A stretch of 64,000 nucleotides of DNA, from NCBI GenBank assembly GCA_024349245.1, contig JALDNG010002978.1, positions 38,954 to 102,953 on the forward strand. Reading direction: 5' to 3'. This document shows, one piece after another, positions 28,741-39,760 of the stretch (the first letter of the stretch is position 1; each line of letters starts with the position of its first letter). The notes under the pieces were generated by a model, which worked only from the letters and a program-made list of their open reading frames with translations, did not search any database and was not told the DNA's origin. This DNA is from Neodontobutis hainanensis (Eukaryota > Chordata > Actinopteri > Gobiiformes > Odontobutidae). The position numbers and the translations under genes were made by a program.

Positions 28741-30179
28741 TTGTCATTCAAAAGTTTAAATGTTTCTAAATTCTGGGACAGTTCTGATATTACTTTCATT
28801 GCAAAGATTAAAGTTGTTAATGGTTCTTCAATACACACTGTATATTTGGTGAGTAATTTTAATTTGAGTAATAGCTCATTCTGTCAAAATAAATAGTTTA
28901 AAAGCCATCCACATTTGTGGTATATCTATTGCCTGAATACTCCAAATGCATTCATATCAATAATAATTTTTGAGAGAATTGCTGTAAATATACAGTATTT
29001 GTGACACTGTACATATATGTTAAAACATATAACAAAATCTGCAAATATATTCCAGATGTGCTCCTCATTATAACATTATAATATTGTATATATATATATG
29101 TATATAATATGTTATAATGTTTTCCACATGTGCCACATGCTCCATTATGTTCACTTTTGGGGAAACATTCACATGTGGTGACATGTTCAGGTGATCACAC
29201 TTAAACTGTGTCTCTGTGTCCTCTGTAATCTCTTTAGTGGCTGTTCCAGTGGAGCGTCTCAGTGATGGTATAGTGGGGCTAAATGTCCCTTGGATCAGGG
29301 ATATTACATCTTCACCTTTAAACCTACGTCCAGATGCATTTGTTGAAAACTTTTCTTGAATATGTCTTAGAAAACCTTCACTGCCAGGCAATTAGTTTTC
29401 ACTTTTTTAAAATCATGGTTTGTCATTTGATATAGCTCCGTCAAAAATAGCTCCTCAGCTGGTGATGAGACCAAACATAATCCATGAAAGATTTCTCATC
29501 TGAAAATGTAACTTTAAAGCAAACTATATGTATAAAATCTTAATAAGACTTTTTGAAGATAAAAGGCATAGAATTATTGCTCTCAGAAGAGGGCGCTGTG
29601 GACTCACTCATTAAGTAGCAACAAACTAGTGTGGCTGGTGTCTCACTCAAAAAAGCATTGAAAACAATATGACTCTGATTGTACCACACTAAATGTCATT
29701 ACTTCAATATAAAAAATAAAAAATGCACACATTAGGCACATGACTACATTTATTTCCTCAGCCTTGTCCTCCTTTGTCTTGTATTTCTGTCTTTACAGAC
29801 ATGGTCTCTCACAGAAAAATGGGAGGCATTTAGAAATTGTTAAAGGAAAATGTTGGTCGGATTTTCTGGGAAAGGTTGTAAATGTAATAATGATCATGTG
29901 CAGTTAGGGAGAGTTTAGGAGAAGGTTTCGTCTGGACACACCAGACTTTTCAGTGAATTCTGACCATAGACAGTTCAGAACTGACAACAAATGTGTTCAT
30001 TTCTTTTATAAGGTGGCAAAAACATTGGGGGAATGTGTAGATACTTCAACAAACACAGCATTATTTGAATTCAAGCTTTTAGGATTGTTCAAATTATTGT
30101 TACAAGCCACAGCATTTTGTATTTTTTTTTGAAAAAACAAGCACTAAAGCATGACTATAGCAACTCTATAGAGTAAACA
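28741..30179. other. Unrecognised interval
   Basis: AT-rich sequence with (TA)n islands near 29083-29110. I recognise no mobile element ends. The only protein-like stretch is the minus-strand one at 29068-29391, listed separately. Confidence 0.5.
29068..29391 (-). CDS. Possible exon or chance ORF, unknown
   Basis: A 107-codon minus-strand open stretch with mixed, protein-like composition (GFLRHIQEKFSTNASGRRF, then EDVISLIQGTFSPTIPSLRR). Its last 15 or so residues run into an AT repeat and look non-coding. I recognise no family. No clear splice sites or neighbouring exon could be established by eye. It may be an isolated host exon, an old transposon piece or chance. Confidence 0.15.
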   Translation of the reverse strand: MPGSEGFLRHIQEKFSTNASGRRFKGEDVISLIQGTFSPTIPSLRRSTGTATKEITEDTETQFKCDHLNMSPHVNVSPKVNIMEHVAHVENIITYYIHIYIYNIIML

Positions 30180-30470
30180 AGGACTCAATTAGGATTGGAC
30201 CCTGACTAAACATGGACTAAATCAGGACTAAGATCAGAACTAAGGTCAGGCCCAAACCCAGCACTACATCATACACTTTGGCTAAACCAGTACTAAAGTG
30301 TTCCTAAAGACTAGACAAAACCAAACAGAGGCATAGGATGTTTAAAAAAGCAAAAAATCCATTAAATCAAAATCCACTACAAATCAGTACAGAACTGGGA
30401 ACAACCAGCTCTAGGACCAGGACTAAACCAGGACTAGACCTAGTACTAATCCATAGACTTGACTCATTTT
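30180..30470 (+). repeat. Degenerate 'caggactaaa' short tandem repeat
   Basis: Variants of a 10-12-bp motif (AGGACTAAACCA, AGGACTAAATC, AGAACTAAGGTC, AGTACTAAAG) recur irregularly, for example at about 30178-30260 and 30410-30450. Intervening sequence interrupts the motif, so this is an old, eroded minisatellite. Confidence 0.6.
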
Positions 30471-30838
30471 TAGCTAATGTAATGTGATTTCTGTTGTTGG
30501 GTCAAAAACTGCTCTATCCTGTTGGTGAACAACATTAATGAAAATAGAAACAAACATGTCTCACTGTCTCTCTTTTTTTCCAATGTTAGGTCACTTTACA
30601 GTTTCTGCTCATAAAAATGGTGACCCCTACAATCCGAGGGCTTATCAAGAATACAATGGACTTCCGAGTGGTGCATCAGTCCAACTCACAAAATACACTG
30701 GAGACATTTAAAAGCCAAGACTAGACTGGGATATGTGTCTAAGCACAAACTGAGCTCAGTTTTAGAGGAATAATTTAAGAATAGACCTTTAGAAATATAA
30801 TGATTCTTGATGAATAATATTCTTTTATCTTTATTTAA

Positions 30839-30990
30839 TTTTTCCTGGGTGGAGTTTGCATGTTCTCTCTGTGCTTGGGATGGTACTCCAGGTACTCCAG
30901 TTTCCCCCACCAACATCAAAAACATGCTGGGTGCCCCCTGGTGGTGACTGCGGATAATGAATTTCCACAAAGGGATAATAAAAGAATATT
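30839..30990 (+). repeat. Fragment of a common fish interspersed repeat
   Basis: The sequence reads GGTGGAGTTTGCATGTTCTC, then GGTACTCCAGTTTCCCCCAC, then a tail like AATTTCCACAAAGGGATAAT. The same core occurs in reverse orientation at 39595-39650 and 52400-52460. It is a 5'-truncated piece with a LINE-like 3' tail. I do not have a secure family name for it. Confidence 0.65.
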
Positions 30991-31840
30991 AATAAAACAA
31001 ATAAATCATTGAACCAACTGTGGCTGCAGTTCACATCAGAACTGAAAAATTTGCCTTAGTCTTACATGATGTCATCTCTCCTCTTTCTGTCTAACACTGG
31101 AGTTGTCCAAAAATTTCTCAGTTTTCACTGTCAAAAGAATCAACAGCACACTGGTCTGAACCACAGCTCACTGTGGGAGAAGGAGACAGGGTTCTGATCT
31201 CAATGGGAGTCAACACTGACAAGAACAGAACTATACCTAACATGGCTGCTGCAGCTGACACAATGGAATAGAACGTGTTAATTGTCACTGTACAAGGACA
31301 TTAAACATGTTATCACACAATAAAAAGTTACTAACACACAATAAAATGTAGTTATGTTTATAAGCCCGTTCTACAGACCATCATCACGGCTACGGTGAGA
31401 CTGTCGGCCTACTGTAGCCCATAATCTACAGCTGCTGAAGTCTCAGTTTTCACCTGATTAGGCAGTTTTCATTGATTAATAAGTCAATTGTTTTTTTGTA
31501 TTGTTTTATTTTGTCTTATGAAGAAAGAAAGGGTGTAAATTATGAAGCCATGGTGAGTATAACATAAGGAAAGACACAAACTGTAAAAGTTAGTAAGAGG
31601 AGATAAGTGAAGAGCAGAGTGAGGGAAGGAGGAGAATGTGAAAGAGAAAGGACAGGCAAAAGAAGAGAGGAGGCGACGTGGCAGCAGTGGTTCACGTGAG
31701 GATCAAACCCTGCACTAAACACTCATTACCTCTGAAGCCTGCTGTAAGTGCTGTTTGCACTACAGCTCAGGCTGCCATTACAGATCAGGTCTGCCAGTTT
31801 TACTGTCCTGCTGTAATCATACATAATAGGCATTTCCAAA
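30991..31840. other. Unrecognised interval
   Basis: No supported gene, RNA or repeat family is visible. Open stretches are short and motif-free, and there are no clear microsatellites. Confidence 0.5.
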
Positions 31841-33071
31841 TACAGTTGTGCTGGTAGAATTTGTGATTGTTTGGCCATTTTTCAGAAAATCTGAATGATA
31901 ACACAAAAACATTTTTTCCACTCATATTTTGGTGAAGGCAATTATTGTCAAACAACTGTTTTTACTATTTTTAAATCATAATGACAACAGAAACAACCCA
32001 AATGAGCCTTGTTGAAATTTATATACCATGTATTGTCACCTTTAACATCAAGGACAGCTTGAAGTCTTTTGAGGCAATTTATTTTCTCAGATGGTAAAAC
32101 TGCCCATTCTTTTTGGCAAAAAGCCTCCAGTTCCTGTAAATTCTTAGGTTGTCTTGCATGAACTGCACATTTGAGATCTCCCCAGAGTAGCTCAATAATA
32201 TTGAGGTCAGGAAACTGGCCAGTCCAGAACCTTCACTTTATGCTGCTGTAGCCAATGATGGTTGACTTGGCTTTGTGCTTTTAATCATTTTCCTGTTGGA
32301 ACATACGTACATCCCATGCGCAGCTTCTGGGCTGATGAGTACAAATCTTCCTCCAGTATTTTCTGATAACACGCTGCATTCATCTTTTTCTATGCCTTTG
32401 TAGTTCACATATCCCCAAAAAATCAGCGATCCACCTCCATGTTTCACAGTAGGACTGTGTACCTTTCATCATAGGCCTTGTTGGCTTCTCTCCAAATGTA
32501 ACGTTTAACGTGTTGCCAAAAAGTTAAATTTTGGTCTCATCACTTCAAATGACTTTGTACCAGAAGTCTTGAAACTTGTCTCTGTGCTGTTTGGCGTATT
32601 GTATGAGGGATGCTTTGTGGAATTTGCGTAGTAATAGCTTTTTCAACCATGCAGCCCATTTTTCTAATTGTGCATCTTGAAACAGCCACACCACCTTTTT
32701 TTAAAGAGTCCTGTATTTCAGCAGAAGTTATTTGTGTTTTTTTTTTTTTTTTGCATCTATATAACAATTTTTCTGGAAGTTGAGGCTGAACGTTTTGTTG
32801 TTCCTAACCTTGGTTTGGTTCAACAGAATCCCTCATTTTGTACAGTGATGATTGGCATTCTCAACTCCTTGGATATCTTTTAGAAACTCTTTCCTGTTTT
32901 ATACTTTTCTATTACCTTTTTTCGCAGCTCTTTGACAATTCAATTGCTTTCCCCACAACTCAGAATACAGAAACGTGCGTGAAAAAAGTTTTTTGTTATT
33001 GTTCATATTCTTTGAAAAATCAAAATTCCAAAATTCCAAATTCCAGGGTCCAACTTATGAGCACAATTGTA
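31841..33071 (-). mobile_element. Tc1-like DNA transposon, decayed, antisense
   Basis: The ends are related inverted repeats next to TA: TACAGTTGTGCTGGTAG at 31841, and at the other side TATGAGCACAATTGTA ending at 33071, whose complement begins TACAATTGTGCTCATA. The size of about 1.23 kb and the TA flanks fit the Tc1 group. Between them the minus strand encodes broken transposase pieces. Inverted-repeat identity beyond about 15 bp is poor and the ORF is interrupted, so this copy is inactive. Confidence 0.85.
32238..32767 (-). pseudogene. Tc1-like transposase remains
   Basis: The upstream fragment (32540-32767) has ITSAEIQDSLKKGGVAVSRC and TIRKMGC, like the helix-turn-helix DNA-binding part of Tc1 transposases. 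The downstream fragment (32238-32447) has MKHGGGSLIFWGYVNYKGI, the well-known KHGGGS-WG segment within the DDE catalytic domain. Frames change between them and stops interrupt the rest. The transposase would cut and paste the element at TA sites; this one cannot be made whole. Confidence 0.8.
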
Positions 33072-35894
33072 TATGGAAATATGTGTTTACAGCAGGACAG
33101 TGAAACTGTAACTGTAACTACGACATGAATGACCACCCCCTGATAAACAAATGGAAGCTCAAATCAGATATTAGACAGTAAAGCACTTTTTGTGTGTAAA
33201 AACACCACAGCCAGGGAACCAAAAATGTTGTCCCATAAGAAGGAGAACAATGGAACTGCAGAAAGGTTAGGGCCTCAGCCAGACCAGTACAGCACCAGAA
33301 CTCTCCTCCCACAGTAGGTAGTTGTCTTGTTGAAAATAATTTCTTGTTGTATGTGCTAGATCCGCATCTAGAACTACAGAAATCAGAAAGCAGGAAGGTT
33401 AAAATTCCATCAGCATCTCCACAGCCCATCTTTCATTTCCACTTTATTGCAGCTGAAGGATGATTGTCTCAGTGTACAGTCAGAGCCCACATGTCTGTGA
33501 AGACATGGTACAGACATAGATCTGCACCCAGCCACAGCACAGGCTATCCCTTCACTCATATCAAACTAGTGTTTGACTTATTACTGACCACTGATCATTA
33601 TTTTCAAACCATTTTATAATCATACCAGTTATAGACTTAGAGAAAAAGCAGACCATGAAGTAATTTCTCTATTTCTTGGCCAGTCCATAACTTTCACTAA
33701 AATGGTCTGAGCGGTTGCACTGATCTGGGGACCAAGTGTGTGCTCCACTTCCATAATGGTGGAGCTAAATACTACTACAACGAGAAGTAAAAGTAAAACC
33801 ATAAAACAGAAATGTTTGAAAAAAGAATGTCTTGGTCTTAGAAACAGGTGTGTGTCTTACAGCTCTTGTTCTGAGAATTTCATGTTGTGTACAATGCAAT
33901 TAAACACAAGCTGCTGCTGTTTGTGTCACAGCACCACCTGAACACATGCTGTCATCACAGGTTAGAACAGCTTGGGAACACTGGTTGAATATATACTTAA
34001 CCTAAAAGGGATAGTTCATTATTTAATCAATTTGGTTCTATTATATACTTATAGACAGTTCTTTTATTCCTTGTACACTCCCAGTTTGTAGATGCAGACA
34101 GGAGAAAACCTGTAAACCAGTAAAAATCAGATTTGTTGCATATCCTGTCCAGTGAAAGCCATGTTCCGCTTCCTTTACAGACCTCTCCTCTGGAGGTGTG
34201 TTCACCTGAGGGCCACCGGTCTGAGGAGGAGAGAAGAAAGACTGCAGTGGGGGAGGGGAGCTGTTTGTCTATGGAAAATGAATCACAGAGGCAGATGAGA
34301 AACACATCTGCGGAGAGACAAGGAGCAAGGAATGGGATGGAAATTCTAAGACACAAGAGAAAGTATTGGTGCTCAGATACAAAAAGTGTGTTTAGTACAC
34401 AAATGAAAATAAGTTGTACTGTTTTCAAACTTTTGAGTAAATAAAAACAAGTTTAACACCTTCAGTGTCATTATAAACTAATAATTGCCAGTACGAGAAG
34501 AGGTACTCCAGCTTTTGTCATCTGAAGAAACTATTATAACTTGCTATATTCTAACTTGCCAACTAAGAAATAGTTTGGTTAAGATTTGTTTTATCTTTTA
34601 ACAAACTTTGTTAGTAAGTACAATTTCCTAATTTTTTTCCAGTTAAAGCACATGAACACAGTCAAGATAGAAAAAGGACTAAACTAGCATCAATTGAAAG
34701 CCACATAAGTGCAGCAGTGTGCCCAGATGTGCCACTGTTAACAACATTCGGGTTTCTGCAGAGGAAAATAAACAACCTGTATGTCTAGTCTTCTACTTTT
34801 GGAAAAAGGAGCTCCACATGAGTCATTATGGGAAAGCTTTTGATATGTGTGTGTGTTGAAGCAGAGGGAGTGGTAAAGATGTGGAAAAGGAAAAATAGGA
34901 GGCAAAAAAGGCAGAAGAGAATTCCAGCCATGTTGGAAGAGGGTCAGCTGTGTTCAGGCTGCAGGCTGCACTGTGGAGCTCATACACGGCACAATAGAAA
35001 AAAATGTCTTTCACATAAATTCTGCTTCAGACCAGCATTAGACTAAAACTTAGGCTTTTGTAAATTAATGTAGCTAAGAAAAAGGTCATGTCTAAGATGT
35101 GTGAAGTTGAGGTGTGCCATTGTGGTTATTCAGAATTCTTTAATGGCATAAAAATGATATTACCCATTTGAATCCTCTTTAGTCCTGGATGTTCTGAGAG
35201 GTCTGAGTTTGCAGTGAGTGAGGGAGTGTTGATCCTGAAGGCCACTGGGAGCCGCTGAAGGAAACACCCCTGATTTCATGTATCCTATTGACACAAACTC
35301 TGAAGACATATGGCAGGGCTCCTCAACAGGGTGACATGTTTAAACATGTGCATGCGAGTTTGTGTGATATGGGTCAAATGTCTCTTTATTATTTGAATAT
35401 ATATTTACAGCAGCTGAGCTTCAAAGTTTGCCTGTGTCTTTAATCAAACAGGAAGAGCTCAGACTTAAGCCTGGAGCGCTCAGTGATCAGACACCACTCA
35501 GTTGCAGTCACTGTGTACTTTCAGCTTTAAAATGTACATGAGCTTCTCTGCAGCCACACAGAGAAGCCCCCTGTACCTGTGTTGTTAAAGATTGTAAATC
35601 CACAGAAATGCAGCAAATGGCTGTCAGTGAAGATTTATACACACTAAACACTGGTGATGGGGTCACAGTGATAGCTTTTTGCTCCTTAGACTGAGGACAC
35701 AAGCTGAATTAAGACTGCAGCCTTTGGTTCAGAAAACCATTATTACACATCTCAAAGATTATGTTTCAGGCACAGTGTTATTTTAATATAATTTACAGTG
35801 ATACACTTTCTCAATAAATGTTCCAGACATTTTCACTTTTTCACTCCAAAAAAATCATAAAGTGGACACGTGAAAAAAGAGGCTTGAAGTTAAC
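33072..35894. other. Unrecognised interval, possibly single-copy
   Basis: About 2.8 kb without a mobile element that I can identify. Overlapping open stretches on opposite strands at 34027-34444 (103 and 133 codons) look like chance: neither has a domain or a recognisable exon boundary. It could hold host introns or regulatory sequence, but nothing shows that. Confidence 0.45.
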
Positions 35895-35900
35895 AATAAA

Positions 35901-35939
<39 letters not shown>

Positions 35940-35960
35940 TAAAAAGAAAAGAAAAGAAAA
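35895..35960 (+). repeat. (GAAA)n / (GAAAA)n microsatellite
   Basis: About ten tandem GAAA units at 35900-35939 are followed by an AAAAG variant run to 35960. The strand is purely purine here. Confidence 0.95.
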
Positions 35961-36274
35961 TTCAGCCACATACAGCAGTGCAGAGGTGGAGGGAGGGCCA
36001 GGCTTGGCCCTCTGCAACGCCATTGGCTGTGGGAGAGCATCTGGTCAAACAGAGTTTATATTAAAGAGAGCAGATACAAGAGAAGACAACAGTGACACAT
36101 TTAGCACATCCACACGCCACACTGTTACTGACAGAAAGTAATAATGCTACTGTGATGGAATAAAAAGAGTGACGTGTATTCTAGATACTTTATCCATAAG
36201 AAGAGAAAGTACAATAGATTAGAAAAGAAATATAGGGATTGGTTCAAAACATCACTAAATCACAGTGTCAGGCA
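35961..36274. other. Unrecognised interval
   Basis: Short stretch between the GAAA microsatellite and the 3' tail of the antisense LINE. No feature is visible. Confidence 0.5.
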
Positions 36275-37747
36275 AGGCAAGGCAATTTATTTATATAGCA
36301 CAATTTATACACTGGGTCATTCAAAGTGCTTTACAGAAATAAAAGTCAAATTTGAAATACATGGACAAGATTTAGAATAAGAAACATAAGAAAAATTAAC
36401 AAATAGTGCAGATAAAAAACACTTTCAATTGTCTTTACTGAAGAAAGGGAAGCTAAAAAGAAAAAGGTTTTTAACATTCCCTTGAACATTGTTAAAGTTG
36501 AGGCTGTTCCAGATTTTTTGCTGCTAAAACTTAAACGCTGCTTCACCCTGTTTAATTTTAACTCTGGGCACGAGCAGAAGGCCTGTCCCAGATGTTCTTA
36601 GAGAAGGTTCATAAGAAACAAGCATGTCTGAAATATATTCTGTGCTAAACCATTAAGAGACTTGTAAACAGGAAGCCAGTGCGGAGATTTTAAATCTTTC
36701 GTGATTTGTACTTGGTTTTAGTTAAAACCCTAGTGGAAGCGTTCTGAATAAGCTGCAAGTGTCTAGCTTTCAGTGAGCAGGCCGTTACAGTAATCTAACC
36801 TGATGGTGGTAAAAGCATGGATAAGTTTCTCTAAATCTGAGACATTATCCCTTTGACTTTGGAATTTTTTTTAATATAATAAAATGCTGATGATGTAATT
36901 GACTTAATGTGACTGTGGAAATTAAACTGTTCATGATCGAGTCCATGATAACCCCTAGATTTCTAACCTTTTTTTTAGATTTTAGAGAAAGACACTCAAG
37001 GGGACTTTATCTTTGTTTCTGTGGCCCAAAAATGATTAGTTCAGTCTTGTTTCTGTTCAGTTGGAGAAAATTATTTTGCATCTATACGTCAATCTGTTTG
37101 ATGCAGTGACACAGTCAATGGATTGGTCCATTTTCACCTGCTGTGAGTGAAATGTAAATCTGAGTGTCATCTGCATATTCATGGTAGGATATGTCAGAGC
37201 TGTGTATTATCTGGCCTAAAGGGAGTATGAAAAGATTGAATAATAGAGGTCCCAAGATAGACCCCTGTGGAACCCCACATGGTCTTATTCACAGTTACCA
37301 ACGAAACAAAGTTCTTCTTGTCTTCAAGATAGGACTGAAAACATTTAAGGGCAGTTGCAGAGATACTTATTAATTTCTATAATCTTTGTGAAAAGATTGT
37401 ATGTTCCACTGTAGCAAACGCAGCCCAAAAGTCCAACAGAATTAAGAGACTTTAATGGCGTCTGTGTTCAGACAGATGTCATTTGTGACAATTGCAGTCT
37501 AGGTGCTTTGATGGGCCTGAATCCTGACTGAAAACAATCAAAGCAGTTGTTAAGCAATAGAAAGTCTATAAGTCACTGATGTACAACGTTTTTCAATTAC
37601 TTTACCTAAGAATGTCAGGTTTGATATGGGCCAATAGTTCTTTAGAAGAGGCTTCATGACAGCAGTTTTAAGGCCCTTAGAAATGTTCCAGACAGTAAGG
37701 AATTATTGACTATATTAGTGAGTTGATCAGTGAGTCCTTCTTGAAAT
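36275..37747 (-). mobile_element. L2-like LINE, 5'-truncated, antisense (copy 1)
   Basis: The plus strand starts with the LINE 3' tail in reverse (GGCAAGGCAATTTATTTATA, then TCAAAGTGCTTTACAG). On the minus strand the body carries GVPQG-like residues followed by a segment equivalent to SILGPLLFNLFILPLG and then a YADDTQIYIS catalytic box near 37160-37180, split by frame changes. The 5' part (endonuclease) is missing; the sequence meets Rex3 sequence at 37748. The tandem duplication boundary falls inside this element at 36433, so only copy 1 keeps the 3' tail at 36275-36432. Confidence 0.8.
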
Positions 37748-39085
37748 GACACATTATCGTGGTGGAGGGGATTGAGTTCCCGAATGATCCTAGGAACTAT
37801 GTTGTCAGGGGCTATATGCGCCTAGTAGAGTCTACCAAGGCAAACAGGTCCTACGTGACAAGAATGAATCAAAACCCTTTCTAAAGAATAAAATATCAAG
37901 GACCGTGATGTTGCCTGGTATGGTGCAACCAGGGCCATATCCTGGAGCAAAGCCTGGGGTTGGGGCTCGCGAGCTCCTGGTGGGTCTTTCCTCATGGGGC
38001 CCGAAGGCGGCGATCGACCAGATCCTGAGGGAGGCTGGAGAAATTAAGTATGAGTGGATCATGTTCTCCACCTTCATTGTCGATGTGCAAAGTCTCTGGT
38101 GCCTGTCATGGCGGCAACCCCCGAACCCTGTGGTGGACACCGGATGTAAGGGATGCCGTAAAGCTGAAGATGGAGACCTATTGAGCCTGGTTGGCTTGTG
38201 GGACTCCTGAGGCAGCTGATAGGTACCGGCAGACCAAGCAAGGTGGTTGTGGAGGCAAAAACTCAGGTCTAGGAGGAGTTCGATGAGGCCATGGGGAAGT
38301 ATTATCGGTTGGGTGGTGGAAGGAATACTACTGGAATACTTTGAGGATATCCTCAACCCCACCAACACGTCTTCCACTAATGAAGAAGAAGGCCAAGGGC
38401 TCAGAGGTGGACTCCTACATCACCTAAGCTGAAGTCACCGAGGTAGTTGGGGAGATACGCCCTGAGTTCCTCGAGTCTCTGGATGTTGTGGGGCTGTCTT
38501 GGCTGACACATCTCTGCAACATTGTGTGGCGGTTGGGGACAATACCTCTGGACTGACAGACCTGTGGTGGGTGCTCTGGGAGTATAGTGTCTGGAGCCCT
38601 TTGCTAAGGGCTGTGTGGTCCCTGTACGACCGGCGCAGGAGCTTGGTTTGCATTGCTGGAAGTAAGTCAGACCTGTTCGGTGCATGTTAGACTCCAGCAG
38701 GGCTGCCCTTTGTCACTGGTCCTGTTCATCATCTTTATGGACAGGATTTTCTAGGAACAGCCAGCCAGGGGCTGGATGGATTCTACTTTGTCGACCACAG
38801 GATCTCATCTCTGCTTTTTGCAGATGATGATGTCTGTTTGGCTCCATCAAGCTTGGACCTTTAGCGTGCACTAGGACAGTTTGCTGCTGAGTAGGATGAT
38901 GCTCGGATGAGAATCAGCACCTTCAGGTCTGAGGCCATGATTCTAAGTCGGAATAGGGTGGATGCCCCCTTTGTTGGTGGAGAGCTTTTGCCTTAAGTGG
39001 AGGATTTTAAGTATCTTGGAGTCTTGTTCTCAAGTGAGGGAAGGCTGGAGCGAGAGATTGACAGATGGATCGGTGCAGCTTCAAA
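37748..39085 (+). mobile_element. Rex3 (RTE-clade) retrotransposon fragment, copy 1
   Basis: The segment begins with a leader typical of fish Rex3 (GTGGTGGAGGGGATTGAGTT; ACCAAGGCAAACAGGTCCTA). It later carries CAGGGCTGCCCTTTGTCACT at 38698-38717, the segment commonly used to detect Rex3. Around it the frame gives LQQGCPLSLVLFIIFMDRIF, then a stop. A FADDD-like box (TTTGCAGATGATGATGTC, near 38817) and an EDFKYLGVLFSSEGRLEREI-like palm/thumb stretch lie in shifted frames. The EN domain is largely deleted and the 3' end is cut at about 39085. Rex3 uses an APE endonuclease and RT for target-primed insertion; this copy is dead. Confidence 0.85.
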
Positions 39086-39089
39086 ACAT

Positions 39090-39340
39090 TTCACTTGCTT
39101 TTGCAAAGTTTTATTGAAAACATGCAAATTCTCTTTGTATACCTCTTAATGAATTAAGAGCTTTGTTAATGCCATTTTCTTTTTGGAATTGCATTTTCTG
39201 TGCTGTGACAGAAAGAGCATTGCTCCAAAATGCCCCTCTTTGCCTCTTCCTGATCACTTTAACTTTAACAGGAGCAATGGCGTCCATAACACTTACAACA
39301 CCCAAAGTATAACAATTCAACAAATCATGATGAGGCATTT
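39090..39340 (-). mobile_element. Small antisense LINE ORF fragment, copy 1
   Basis: The minus strand is open at 39111-39338 and reads VMDAIAPVKVKVIRKRQRGA, then FWSNALSVTAQKMQFQKENG. This resembles the linker between endonuclease and RT in fish L2-like LINEs (a D-x-IAPVK segment followed by a basic region). It is only about 75 residues long, and its family assignment is tentative. Confidence 0.5.
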
Positions 39341-39372
39341 TTAAACCTATTATTAATTAATAATAGGTTTAA
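39341..39372. repeat. Perfect 32-bp palindrome, copy 1
   Basis: TTAAACCTATTATTAA is followed directly by its exact reverse complement with no spacer. It is very AT-rich and could form a cruciform. It lies between two LINE-derived pieces; there is no sign that it is a terminator of a real transcript. Confidence 0.95.
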
Positions 39373-39477
39373 TGTGTCTTTTCTGAAAAAACGTAGGTCC
39401 AGCAGCAACTTTTGTAATTGTGGACAGGTGTAAAAAGACACAAAAATGATCAAATAGATCAATCACAGTGACATCTG

Positions 39478-39737
39478 AAATGTTTTTTTATTTAAGCAGG
39501 AAAGTCCCACTGAGATTACAAAGCTCTTGCAGGGGAGTCCTGGCCCCATGTCTGTTTTGGGGGAATGTTGTACATGTCTTTGGTAGTAGGGGAAACCGGA
39601 GTACCCAGAGTAAACCTACACAGACACAGGGAGAACATGCAAACTCCACACAGAAAGGCCCTGTTCTAGGTGGGATTTGAACCCAGGACCTTCTTGCTGT
39701 GAGGCAGGTGTGCTAACCACTTTGCCACTGTGCCGCC
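39478..39737 (-). mobile_element. tRNA-headed fish interspersed repeat, antisense, copy 1
   Basis: On the minus strand it starts GGCGGCACAGTGGCAAAGTG, has a B-box-like GGTTCAAATCCC, then GGAGTTTGCATGTTCTCCCT and GGTACTCCGGTTTCC-type sequence. The head therefore looks tRNA-derived. The family is widespread in fish, and a sense-strand piece occurs at 30839. Whether it is a SINE or a non-autonomous DNA element cannot be decided here. Confidence 0.65.
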
Positions 39738-39760
39738 AAATATGAACAGCCTTAGTAATG

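Noticed and set aside
34027..34444. Overlapping open stretches of 133 and 103 codons on opposite strands
   Set aside because: No recognisable domain; both strands open over the same bases; no convincing splice sites.
37832..38377. 181-codon minus-strand ORF (and its partner at 50793-51179)
   Set aside because: It lies antisense to the Rex3 fragment and has no motif; a shadow of the sense coding sequence.
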